DNA of 7,793 nt from Prevotella sp. (GCA_021204565.1 JAJPZE010000170.1:1-7793); one strand, 5' to 3'; positions 1-5,936 are shown, numbered from the stretch's first letter. Program-made: numbers and translations. Notes: generated by a model not told the origin, from the sequence alone.

Positions 1-1639
1 GCCCGTTCTTCAGTTTTAATTTTCTGACTCTATCGGTGAGTTCGCCGTCCGTATAAAGGTCGGTTACTTCCGCGCCGTACTTGTCATAGTATACGTGCCA
101 GTGGAGCTGCCCATTCGCATCGTAAAACTTTGACTCTACCGGATTCTCGGCAGAGTCAAAGCTCCGTATATTTTCAACCTTGCCGGTTCTCTTATCGTAA
201 CGAGTAAGCGTAAAACCGTTTTCCCCGTCCTCTTGTACCTGCATAAAGAGACCGTTGTCGGCAACCACTTTCCCCTTAACTGTTGCCCAGCCTTCGCGTC
301 TGAAAGCGTCGGGCGTGTACACCTGCACTTCGTTCTTCTCCAACTTCCCGTTCTCGTCCCACTCTCGGACTATGCGCCGCTTGCCGCCGTCGGTGTAAAG
401 CAACTCCTCACTAACGCGCCCGTCTCTATATACACGGGTGAATCCGTCGCGTATGCCGTCCTTGTAGTTCTCTTCCTCAAAGAGAGTGCCGTCAGACAAA
501 AAAATCCGCGATGTGCCGTCACGTTTCCCCTCGTTGTTGTATCTCGTTTCGAGGCGAATATTGCCGTTTTCGTGATATGTCCGCCACGTCCCGGTCTTCT
601 GACCGCGTTCGTTGTAATACTCCTCTATATACTTGTTGCCGTTCTCATCGTAAGTGACTGACGAACGAAGCACGCCGTCCTTAAATTCGTTACGGGTAAT
701 GTACCTTTCCCTTACCTTGCCCGTCTTTACGTCTTTAATCCCCCCGACAACCGTGTATATGCCGTTCTTCTTCCCGCTCTTGTGTTCGGCGTACTCCTTT
801 TCTTTCGCCGCTTCGTACTCCTCGCGCGTCTTGTACTTCGCCCGCTCTTCTTTCGCCGCTTGTACAATCGCCGCGCCGTCCTCTTGCGTTGTCCCCTCCG
901 GCGCATTTTGCGGCGTATTATCCGTATTTGTGTTTGTTGTATCGGGATTTGTGTTTACATTTGCACCCGATGCATCAGACTCCTGAGCAGGCGGATATTG
1001 ATGGGAATCGGACCTATTGAGAAGTGACGCTTGTTCGGGAGTTATTTTTTCACCCCTATACACTTCCTTTTCCAACTTACTCACTTTATCACGACTGAAT
1101 ACGGTGGCAATAGAATTGACCTCCATATCCCTGCCTGTCGATTTTACCTTTGCCCCGACAACGATATAACCATCGTTTAGCTTAATCGTCGTGTAAAGTT
1201 TATATCCTTTAATCTTGTCGGCTTTCTTGTCGGCAAGAGAATCGTAATATTTCGTGATGGCAAACGGATGCTGCAATGCCTCCGGCAACTGTTCCCATGC
1301 TTCTATCGGTATGTTGTGGTCGCTGTCTTTACCCCAATGGCGGGATATAACACCATAGCGAACGGTGAATTTATCGCCGGTCAAGCCTAATGCTTTCATA
1401 AGGCCGGGTGTCTCCGCCACGTCGAAATACTTCATCCCGAACAGCTTCGCTGCCGCCGCTTTGCCCTTTTCGTACAGCGTCCTGACGGCATCGAGCAACG
1501 ATGGCTTACCCCCGTCCTCTTGCGCGGGTTGTTCCACCGACTGTTCGGGCGCGAGTGTGTTCTGCCCGGTTGTGCCTACTTCTTGGTTCTCACCATTTCC
1601 ACCAGCTCCTGCTGTATCGACGGTCTCCCCGTCTCCCAT
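1..1639 (-). CDS. MuF-C-like domain protein with YwqK/MORN-type repeats (3' end beyond window)
   Basis: The frame is open on the minus strand from a stop at 1783-1781 to the left edge. I place the start at the ATG at 1639-1637, but an ATG at 1735 is also possible and the true 5' end may be disrupted. Counting from 1639: residues 1-48 are a Gly/Glu/Thr/Gln-rich linker. Residues about 64-205 resemble the MuF-C / phage-Barnase-EndoU-ColicinE5-RelE-like group found at the C-terminus of large phage and conjugative-element proteins; key segments are LFGMKYFDVAETPGL, SRHWGKDSDHNIP (H101, H108), LPEALQHPFAIT and EVNSIATVF. Residues 210-255 are a low-complexity Asn/Thr/Pro linker and 256-290 a charged, probably helical segment. 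From about 290 to the edge come YwqK/MORN-variant repeats (for example YDENGNKYIEEYYNERG and YHENGNIRLETRYNNEG). YwqK proteins are often annotated as antitoxins, but a toxin-antitoxin role here is inference. The DNA is clearly coding and colinear; the function is uncertain. Confidence 0.75.
   Translation of the reverse strand, partial: MGDGETVDTAGAGGNGENQEVGTTGQNTLAPEQSVEQPAQEDGGKPSLLDAVRTLYEKGKAAAAKLFGMKYFDVAETPGLMKALGLTGDKFTVRYGVISRHWGKDSDHNIPIEAWEQLPEALQHPFAITKYYDSLADKKADKIKGYKLYTTIKLNDGYIVVGAKVKSTGRDMEVNSIATVFSRDKVSKLEKEVYRGEKITPEQASLLNRSDSHQYPPAQESDASGANVNTNPDTTNTNTDNTPQNAPEGTTQEDGAAIVQAAKEERAKYKTREEYEAAKEKEYAEHKSGKKNGIYTVVGGIKDVKTGKVRERYITRNEFKDGVLRSSVTYDENGNKYIEEYYNERGQKTGTWRTYHENGNIRLETRYNNEGKRDGTSRIFLSDGTLFEEENYKDGIRDGFTRVYRDGRVSEELLYTDGGKRRIVREWDENGKLEKNEVQVYTPDAFRREGWATVKGKVVADNGLFMQVQEDGENGFTLTRYDKRTGKVENIRSFDSAENPVESKFYDANGQLHWHVYYDKYGAEVTDLYTDGELTDRVRKLKLKNG
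361..560 (-). repeat. Internal copy of a ~195-bp diverged direct repeat (other copy ~1668-1860)
   Basis: The two stretches align along their length at roughly three quarters identity by eye. Exact islands include TCAAAGAGAGTGCCGTC (474-490 and 1780-1796) and CGTTGTATCTCGTTTCG. Both encode the same YwqK-type block, so this is a duplicated protein module rather than a mobile element. Homologous recombination between the copies could shuffle or delete the MuF-C segment that lies between them. Confidence 0.6.
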
Positions 1640-1914
1640 CTCCTTTCGTTCTCGTTCTCGTCCCGGATCCGAACTATGCGCCTCTTGCCGTCGTCGGTGT
1701 AAAACACTTTCTCCCTCAGCCGCCCGTCGTGCCATACGCGGGTGTACCCGTCGTGCCTGCTGTCCTTGAAGTTCTTTTCTTCAAAGAGAGTGCCGTCCAT
1801 ATTGAATATCAGCGATGGATCGTCGAAGTGTCCCTCGTCGTTGTATCTCGTTTCGGTGTGAAGCTTGTCGTTGGGTGTTTGGGCGTGGATAAAGGTTACA
1901 GCGGTTAGGTGCGT
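1576..1914 (-). pseudogene. Truncated, frame-broken YwqK-repeat fragment
   Basis: The minus-strand frame between the stop at 1917-1915 and the TAG at 1578-1576 encodes YwqK-type repeat sequence (LHTETRYNDEG, then DGTLFEEKNFKDSRHDGYTR, then VFYTDDGKRRIVR). It closely parallels the repeats of the downstream gene (LETRYNNEG, DGTLFEEENYKDGIRDGFTR, LLYTDGGKRRIVR). The repeat similarity begins abruptly near 1860, with no recognisable N-terminus. It ends at a DENENERRWETG segment, after which this frame soon stops, while the frame one base over continues as the linker of the MuF-C gene. The simplest reading is that one longer protein (repeats, linker, MuF-C, linker, repeats) was broken by a 5' truncation and an indel near 1640-1665. 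A short separate gene starting at the ATG at 1800 is possible but less likely. Confidence 0.6.
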
Positions 1915-1947
1915 TCACGGTTAGTCAAGCGCCTGTTCCCCGATGTG

Positions 1948-2297
1948 CTACATGACGCGGAGACTGTCTCCTTGCAGAGGTCGCCCGCCGCCGGTGCCGC
2001 ATCCCTCTGATACGTTGGTCAACGGCAGACGCATTAACGGAGGAAGATATGTTTCAGGATATTGAGAATAAACTGAATCATACAATAAATTAAGGTTCTC
2101 GCGGGGCTTGTCGAATATCTCATAATCCAATATTTACGGCAGGACGCCGGCGTAAAATGGTGACGGGCGAAAGAGACTAAAGCTTCGTCGTCCACGGCAA
2201 GCTCTTTTTCAGGCAAAAACTCCATCGGGGCGAGATATTTGCTCGAGATGAAACACTCTTCGGCACCGGGTCCGAACATAACCGCAAAATAACACAA
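1948..2297 (-). pseudogene. Unrecognised short reading frames, possibly one broken gene
   Basis: Two overlapping minus-strand frames fill this stretch. The upstream frame (ATG at 2279, or TTG at 2297) reads MFGPGAEECFISSKYLAP, then EKELAVDDEALVSFARHHF, and becomes less protein-like after about 2150. The other frame opens after a TAA near 2126 and reads DYEIFDKPRENLNLLYDSV, then SQYPETYLPPLMRLPLTN, ending at a stop near 1948. The point where one frame loses and the other gains protein-like composition (about 2120-2150) suggests a frameshift. I recognise no family, and both could be chance frames. GGAGACAGTCTCC near 1963-1975 on the minus strand is a short palindrome. Between 1861 and 1947 I see nothing else supportable. 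Confidence 0.25.
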
Positions 2298-2316
2298 CGT
2301 TTTGCAGTGGTCTTAA

Positions 2317-2333
2317 TTCGCGATTAAAGCGAA
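2317..2333 (-). terminator. Hairpin overlapping the 3' end of the tRNA-like Y RNA
   Basis: TTCGC-GATTAAA-GCGAA forms a perfect 5-bp stem with a 7-base loop. It overlaps the U-rich 3' tail of the upstream RNA and is followed on the minus strand by UUAAGACC, so it lacks a strong U-tract of its own. It may be a weak terminator or part of the RNA 3' processing region. Confidence 0.25.
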
Positions 2334-2457
2334 AATCCCGAGAAAAGTACTGTCGGCGTTTGAATCGGCCGGAATCGAACCGGCACCACCCTGATTACGA
2401 ATCAGATGCTCTACCAATTAAAGCTGCGAAGTAACCGGCGGCGTGACTACGGGATTT
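2332..2457 (-). ncRNA. Candidate Y RNA with tRNA-Thr-like module (Y RNA copy 3)
   Basis: The minus-strand RNA begins AAAUCCCG (2457-2450) and ends CGGGAUUU (2340-2333), an 8-bp perfect pairing of its own ends, followed by U-rich sequence. After the 5' strand come UAGUCACG and then GGUUACUUC; just before the 3' strand comes ACUUUUCUC. Short pairings GUA/UAC and GUC/GAC continue the stem imperfectly. The interior carries D, anticodon and T arms like those of a tRNA (see the separate entry). Known bacterial Y RNAs have exactly two modules: an end-pairing stem that binds Ro60/Rsr, and a tRNA-like module lacking an acceptor stem. This RNA lies downstream of rsr on the same strand. Binding to Rsr is inferred from architecture and context. 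A decayed tRNA gene is the main alternative. Confidence 0.72.
2361..2433 (-). other. tRNA-like module, anticodon CGU, defective acceptor stem
   Basis: Read on the minus strand, the D arm is GCUU-UAAUUGGUA-GAGC (2424-2408) with the usual GG. The anticodon arm is UCUGA-UUCGUAA-UCAGG (2406-2390), with U33 and anticodon CGU (threonine). The variable loop is GUGGU. The T arm is GCCGG-UUCGAUU-CCGGC (2384-2368) with a standard T-loop. The expected acceptor strands, UACUUCG (2433-2427) and CGAUUCA (2367-2361), pair at only four of seven positions, three of them next to the tRNA core, and no CCA is encoded. The three interior arms are intact while the acceptor is replaced by sequence shared with the two sister RNAs. 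This favours a tRNA mimic over a functional tRNA. Confidence 0.75.
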
Positions 2458-2464
2458 GTATCTT

Positions 2465-2607
2465 AAAAGCGGACAAAGTATAGCGGAAAACGGAAGAGGC
2501 GTGCGGCAGAAACCGCGTTTTGAGCCTAATCTTCTTCCAGTTAGTATGCAAAACGCACCTATACCTGAATTTTCGGTGAAGTAACCGTTGTCCTGACTAT
2601 TGTCCGC
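2465..2607 (-). ncRNA. Candidate Y RNA (Y RNA copy 2), directly downstream of rsr
   Basis: The minus-strand RNA starts GCGGACAA (2607-2600) and ends UUGUCCGC (2476-2469), a perfect 8-bp end-to-end stem followed by UUUU (2468-2465). The 5' strand is followed by UAGUCAGGAC, then AACGG (2589-2585), which pairs with CCGUU (2493-2489), then GGUUACUUCACCG. ACUU sits immediately before the 3' closing strand. The interior holds a long hairpin, GCGUUUUG (2556-2549) with CAAAACGC (2522-2515). A smaller hairpin GCGG/CCGC (2503-2516) overlaps it and is an alternative pairing. I do not see clear D, anticodon and T arms here, so the interior differs from copy 3. The RNA begins about 34 bases after the rsr stop and ends 8 bases before copy 3. 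Confidence 0.62.
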
Positions 2608-2640
2608 CCGTGTTGTGCAATTATTTCAAAGAGCCAAAGG

Positions 2641-4281
2641 TCAGATTATAATTTTGCGTACCCGGTCAATGTGAGCTTCGGGTTTGAACTCGAGGCGGGC
2701 GACATCATCGAGCATCGAATAACCATAACCGAAGTAATAGTTGACTTTGCCGTCGTTCTTCAGCGGCACGGAGCCATAGGCGGCGAGGTCGACGCAGTAA
2801 ACGTACGGACTGCAGACCTGCTGAATATACTTCTTGTACGAAGACCTTGTGCAACCGCGGTTCGCCTCGTCGTCCGAAAGCAGAAATATTCTGTCGTACT
2901 TGGCCTTTTCGCCGGTTATCAAGTCGAACGCCGAGCTGATGTTCGTTCCGCCGAGATTATCTTTCTTTATCTCCGCGGCAATCGTTCCCAAACTATCGTT
3001 CGGATTGTAGGGCAATCTTCGCGCGTTGGTGCCGAAGACGATTATATCGGCGTTTGCGCCTTTGGCGAGCATTGCGGCGAGGATGGCTGCTTTGTCAATG
3101 CAAGAGGATTTCAATCTATTGCCGTCAGGAGAAGCCGCATTCCATGTCATACTGCCGGAGCAGTCGACGATTACGAGGGTTCTGCCCGTGAGCAGAGTTC
3201 GGAGGTTCGGCAGGGCGGCAATCATTCCTTTTTCGAGAGCGTCAAGAACCTGTCTGCCGATCGCAGTCTTGCCCTTGTCGGACTCCTGCACGGCGGTCAT
3301 GGCGAACTCTAACTGATAGGGCATCACCTTGCCGCCCCGTATCTTTTCCCCGTCCTGCACGAGGGCGCAGACGAGGTCGATGACGCTTTGGCTGTCGCCG
3401 TTGAGGATATTCCTTAGATTGCGAACTGCGGCGAGGATGCCGAGCTTGCCCTCTTTAAGCAAGTTCTCCCAATTATCGTTCTTGGCTTGGGCGAGTACTT
3501 CCTTTGCTTTCTCTTGCGATAGCTTTCCGGTTTTGACCGCTTCGGCGACAATCTGTCCCGCCTCCGAATTGGCTCTCTCCCAAGTGTCTGCGGGAATAGT
3601 CTGCCCTTTCATCAGAGCGTCGATGACGTTTACTTCCTTACCGTCGAGGGTGACGGTCGCCTTTGACTTGCTAACATCAGGATGGACAAGGTTGGTAATG
3701 TCGATAACGGTCTTGCTGTATTTTGCGAGTTCGTATGCACCTGCCGAAAGGAGCGCCGAGACAAAGCCTTTCTTCATTGCGTTGGTCAACGGCGACTTAT
3801 TCAGCGCGCTGAAAGCGTCCTTAATTTCGGACATGTCGTCGAGCCGGTAGATACAGCCTCCGCCGGTCTTGGTCTTCTTGTCGAACGGTCCATAGAAGCG
3901 TCTGCCCCAGTCGGTTCCGGCGGCGAACGGGGCGAGAAGAACCGCCGCCAGATGGTTGACGCTCCGCATTCCCTCGCCAAGACAGCGCGACCAAACAATG
4001 GCTTGCGCCACGAAATAAGCGTCCTTTTGCCCGAGTTTCCAGACAAGGGCCTTCAGCTCGGTCATCGTTTCGCTTTCGCTACGATAGTACTGCGGCTCGA
4101 GCTTGACGGTGTTTAACATGGCGAGGAGTCGCAGTTCGTCCTCTACCGCGTAGGCATTGAATCCCTGACGGTTCGTACCGTCGTAGTCGGGGATGTTCTG
4201 CGTTTCAGCGACGGTTCCGGCGGTGGGGATTAGTCCCAGCGTCTTCTTAAGCTGCTCGTTGCGTGATTTCATCTGTGCCAT
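2641..4281 (-). CDS. rsr: Rsr, bacterial Ro60 ortholog (TROVE plus vWA)
   Basis: The product has 546 residues, the usual size for Ro60/Rsr. Residues about 15-365 are the TROVE alpha-helical repeat ring; segments such as LGQKDAYFVAQAIVWSRC, NHLAAVLLAPFAAG and GILAAVRNLRNIL are typical. Residues about 366-546 are a von Willebrand A fold with an intact MIDAS: DCSGS (D373, S375, S377), T446 in GGTNISSAF, and D470 in LLSDDE. Rsr binds the end-stem of Y RNAs on its outer surface and single-stranded ends of misfolded RNA in its central hole. In Deinococcus it works with polynucleotide phosphorylase, and in Salmonella it is linked to rtcBA. The ATG at 4281 gives a sensible TROVE N-terminus. The gene lies on the same strand as rtcB (stop at 4653) but has its own leader, with a candidate Y RNA and a -7 box. 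Two more candidates follow its stop. Family assignment is firm; the in vivo partners are inferred. Confidence 0.95.
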   Translation of the reverse strand: MAQMKSRNEQLKKTLGLIPTAGTVAETQNIPDYDGTNRQGFNAYAVEDELRLLAMLNTVKLEPQYYRSESETMTELKALVWKLGQKDAYFVAQAIVWSRCLGEGMRSVNHLAAVLLAPFAAGTDWGRRFYGPFDKKTKTGGGCIYRLDDMSEIKDAFSALNKSPLTNAMKKGFVSALLSAGAYELAKYSKTVIDITNLVHPDVSKSKATVTLDGKEVNVIDALMKGQTIPADTWERANSEAGQIVAEAVKTGKLSQEKAKEVLAQAKNDNWENLLKEGKLGILAAVRNLRNILNGDSQSVIDLVCALVQDGEKIRGGKVMPYQLEFAMTAVQESDKGKTAIGRQVLDALEKGMIAALPNLRTLLTGRTLVIVDCSGSMTWNAASPDGNRLKSSCIDKAAILAAMLAKGANADIIVFGTNARRLPYNPNDSLGTIAAEIKKDNLGGTNISSAFDLITGEKAKYDRIFLLSDDEANRGCTRSSYKKYIQQVCSPYVYCVDLAAYGSVPLKNDGKVNYYFGYGYSMLDDVARLEFKPEAHIDRVRKIII

Positions 4282-4292
4282 TGTCTTGAGTG

Positions 4293-4319
4293 TTAACTAT
4301 CGAGTTAAACAAATTGTTT
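4293..4319 (-). promoter_or_regulatory. Short inverted repeats just upstream of the rsr start
   Basis: TTAAC-TATCGA-GTTAA (4293-4308) overlaps AAACAA-A-TTGTTT (4307-4319), a perfect 6+1+6 palindrome. They lie between the leader RNA and the rsr ATG at 4281. They could be a weak hairpin that affects ribosome access, or a protein-binding site. No known motif is recognised. Confidence 0.25.
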
Positions 4320-4321
4320 GA

Positions 4322-4433
4322 ATAAGATCCGGACGAAGTCCGTAAAGGGGTCTTTTCGGTTTACAATACCGTGGGAATAACCGTTTCCCGATTTTATTAG
4401 GTGGTGAAGTAACCCTTCGCGTGAGTACCGGAT
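4322..4433 (-). ncRNA. Candidate Y RNA (Y RNA copy 1) in the rsr leader
   Basis: The minus-strand RNA opens with AUCCGG (4433-4428), which pairs with CCGGAU (4332-4327), followed by CUUAUU. The 5' strand is followed by UACUCACGCG and then AAGGGUUACUUCACC; AAGGGUU can pair with GACCCCUU (4352-4345) with one bulge. Just before the 3' strand comes ACUUCGUCC. The interior contains two hairpins with 7-base loops, as in tRNA arms: GGGAA-ACGGUUA-UUCCC (4389-4373) and CGGU-AUUGUAA-ACCG (4371-4357). Neither loop matches tRNA consensus and no D arm is clear, so any tRNA resemblance is weaker than in copy 3. A local hairpin around CGGAC-UUC-GUCCG competes with the closing stem. The RNA may be processed from the rsr mRNA leader or act in cis. 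Confidence 0.55.
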
Positions 4434-4460
4434 TTTTTCTTCTGATGTTATTTGACGCGG

Positions 4461-4468
4461 CAAAGGTA
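4461..4468 (-). promoter_or_regulatory. -7 box for the leader RNA and rsr
   Basis: TACCTTTG on the minus strand matches the Bacteroidota -7 consensus TAnnTTTG exactly. It lies about 28 bases before the closing-stem start of the leader RNA and about 180 before the rsr ATG. No TTG at the usual -33 spacing is visible. It implies rsr can be transcribed separately from rtcB. Confidence 0.5.
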
Positions 4469-4564
4469 TATAACCACTACGCAACCTATTGTCGTAGTTC
4501 GAGATATTTTCTCCTTTGCCGAAATTTTAACGTTTTCTTTTACACTATTGACTTTGTCGAATGT

Positions 4565-4613
4565 CGGCTGCACTCGGCAAACAGAATGCAAGCATTCTTT
4601 TGCGCTCGTTTGC
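4565..4613. repeat. Nested inverted repeat between rtcB and rsr, with a shared 15-bp motif
   Basis: GCAAAC (4577-4582) pairs with GTTTGC (4608-4613), and inside it AGAATGC-AA-GCATTCT (4583-4598) is a perfect palindrome. The flanking CGGCTGCACTCGGCA (4565-4579) recurs exactly at 7757-7771. The position right after the rtcB stop at 4653 (minus strand) would suit a terminator, but no clean U-tract follows. The second copy suggests a short interspersed repeat. The rest of the 4282-4652 gap holds the leader RNA, its -7 box and A/T-rich sequence with no supportable gene. Confidence 0.5.
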
Positions 4614-4652
4614 ACGACCTTTCATAAAATTCGGAGCTGTTTACTCGTCGCT

Positions 4653-5822
4653 TCAATCGCCTTTGACCACAGCAAGCGGGACGAGCTCCACTATCGGGCG
4701 AATGAGGTCTTTCTCGTTTTCCATCACCTCGTCTATGTCCTTATATGCGCCCGGAGCCTCGTCCAGACCGCCTTTCCGCAGACCGTGGATAATGCCTTTA
4801 AGGTCCATCTTTCGACATTCTTCCTCTAACGACAGCGTGCGCATCGCCTCCTTTCTGCTCAGGCGGCGCCCTGCACCATGGCTGCAACTCATAAAGCTCT
4901 CCGGGTTGCCCAAGCCCTCTACGATATACGACTTCGTACCCATCGAGCCGGGTATGATGCCCGTTTCTCCCGCTTTCGCGCTTGTTGCGCCCTTGCGATG
5001 AACGATTACGCTCTGCCCGAAATGCTTCTCCCAAGCGGCGTAGTTATGCGCGATATTTATCATTTCATCAAACTCCACGTCGGGACGGACATCGGCAAAG
5101 CCACGCTTTATATTCTCCATCATCATCCGTCTGTTGGCATACGCGAAACGCACGCAATAATTCATTTCGTTGAAGTAATCCTTCGCTTCCGGCGTTTCAA
5201 TCGGCAGGAATGCCAAGTTCGGCAATATATCGGAATACCACTTGCCGCACCAGAACTCGGCACGGTTGTTATAATAATGTGCAACGCTCAAACCGATATG
5301 CCGGCTCCCGGAATGCAGCATCAACCAAACGTCATCATTGGATGTATCCCGCTGTATTTCTATAAAATGGTTGCCCCCGCCAAGCGTGCCGATTTCGTGT
5401 TGCAACTGCGTCTTTCTGACCCGAAGATAAGGCAACTTGGACCAATCGCCCTCCGGCAGAAAGCTCTCGTCCACTGCGGAGGACTGATGGTTGAAGCCCA
5501 AAGGGATAGTCTCTCTTATATGCGATATCACCTTTATCAGGTTCTCGCGCGACAGCTCCGACGCTTTCAAATTCGTCTTCATCGCACACATGCCGCAACC
5601 GATATCCACGCCTACGGCATTGGGTACAACCACTCCTTTCGTTGCCAACACGCCGCCAATAGGCATCCCTTTGCCCGTATGAGCGTCGGGCATAACGGCA
5701 ACATGCCGGTACACATACGGCAACGACGCAAGAGCAACAATCTGCTCCATACACGAGGTCTCCACCTCTTCAACCCATAACTTCGCGGGGACGTGCGTCC
5801 CCATAACCACTTTGCGTATCAT
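4653..5822 (-). CDS. rtcB: RtcB RNA-splicing ligase
   Basis: The product has 389 residues, close to the E. coli length. RtcB joins RNA 2',3'-cyclic or 3'-phosphate ends to 5'-OH ends using GTP and Mn2+, healing tRNA or rRNA cut by stress nucleases. The family signatures are all present and in order: MPDAHTGKGMPIGGV (44-58), GVDIGCGM with metal ligands D73 and C76, LGGGNHFIE with H152, HSGSRHIG with H170, AHNYA with H259, HRKGATSAKAGE (275-286), PGSMGT, and SCSHGAGRR with H315, which aligns with the histidine that becomes guanylylated. No catalytic residue appears missing. The ATG at 5822 lies about 20 bases after a predicted start point downstream of a good -7 box. No archease or rtcA gene is visible beside it. 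The gene is divergent from the WYL regulator and upstream of rsr on the same strand. Confidence 0.97.
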   Translation of the reverse strand: MIRKVVMGTHVPAKLWVEEVETSCMEQIVALASLPYVYRHVAVMPDAHTGKGMPIGGVLATKGVVVPNAVGVDIGCGMCAMKTNLKASELSRENLIKVISHIRETIPLGFNHQSSAVDESFLPEGDWSKLPYLRVRKTQLQHEIGTLGGGNHFIEIQRDTSNDDVWLMLHSGSRHIGLSVAHYYNNRAEFWCGKWYSDILPNLAFLPIETPEAKDYFNEMNYCVRFAYANRRMMMENIKRGFADVRPDVEFDEMINIAHNYAAWEKHFGQSVIVHRKGATSAKAGETGIIPGSMGTKSYIVEGLGNPESFMSCSHGAGRRLSRKEAMRTLSLEEECRKMDLKGIIHGLRKGGLDEAPGAYKDIDEVMENEKDLIRPIVELVPLAVVKGD

Positions 5823-5847
5823 ATCTATAAAGTGTTTAATCCACCCG

Positions 5848-5855
5848 CAAAAGTA
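5848..5855 (-). promoter_or_regulatory. -7 box of the rtcB promoter
   Basis: TACTTTTG on the minus strand matches TAnnTTTG exactly and is followed by CGG. It sits about 26 bases before the rtcB ATG at 5822. No TTG at -33 spacing is seen, which could mean the promoter needs an activator. Confidence 0.6.
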
Positions 5856-5862
5856 ATAACCG

Positions 5863-5873
5863 GGTGCGCCACC
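5863..5873. promoter_or_regulatory. Palindrome between divergent promoters, candidate WYL operator
   Basis: GGTG-CGC-CACC is a perfect 4+3+4 palindrome located between the two divergent -7 boxes, where one bound protein could affect both genes. A looser GCC...GGC symmetry overlaps it to the right. Assignment to the WYL protein is by position only. Confidence 0.35.
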
Positions 5874-5875
5874 TA

Positions 5876-5905
5876 TTGGCGTAAATGAAATTATTTGTAA
5901 TTTTG
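5876..5905 (+). promoter_or_regulatory. Promoter of the WYL regulator
   Basis: TTG at 5876-5878 and TAATTTTG at 5898-5905 are separated by 19 bases, fitting the Bacteroidota housekeeping pattern (TTG, 19-21 bases, TAnnTTTG). Transcription would start near 5912 and leave a short leader before the ATG at 5937. Confidence 0.65.
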
Positions 5906-5936
5906 CGGCAAATTAAATCTATCATACGCCGTTTAT

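Noticed and set aside
233..1027. Plus-strand open frames across the left part of the window
   Set aside because: They are antisense to the MuF-C/YwqK gene, whose minus-strand translation has clear repeats and domain structure.
2361..2433. A functional tRNA-Thr(CGU) gene
   Set aside because: The three arms are good, but the acceptor stem has three mismatches out of seven, no CCA is encoded, and the 5' acceptor strand is the GGUUACUUC sequence shared with two non-tRNA RNAs.
5174..5188. GAAGTAATCCTTCGC inside rtcB, nearly identical to part of leader RNA copy 1
   Set aside because: It is explained by conserved rtcB coding sequence (EAKDYF region), has no closing stem around it, and lacks the other Y-RNA motifs. 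Treated as chance similarity.
4878..5780. A 300-codon plus-strand open frame
   Set aside because: It lies entirely antisense to rtcB, whose family motifs are all intact; the frame resembles no family I know.
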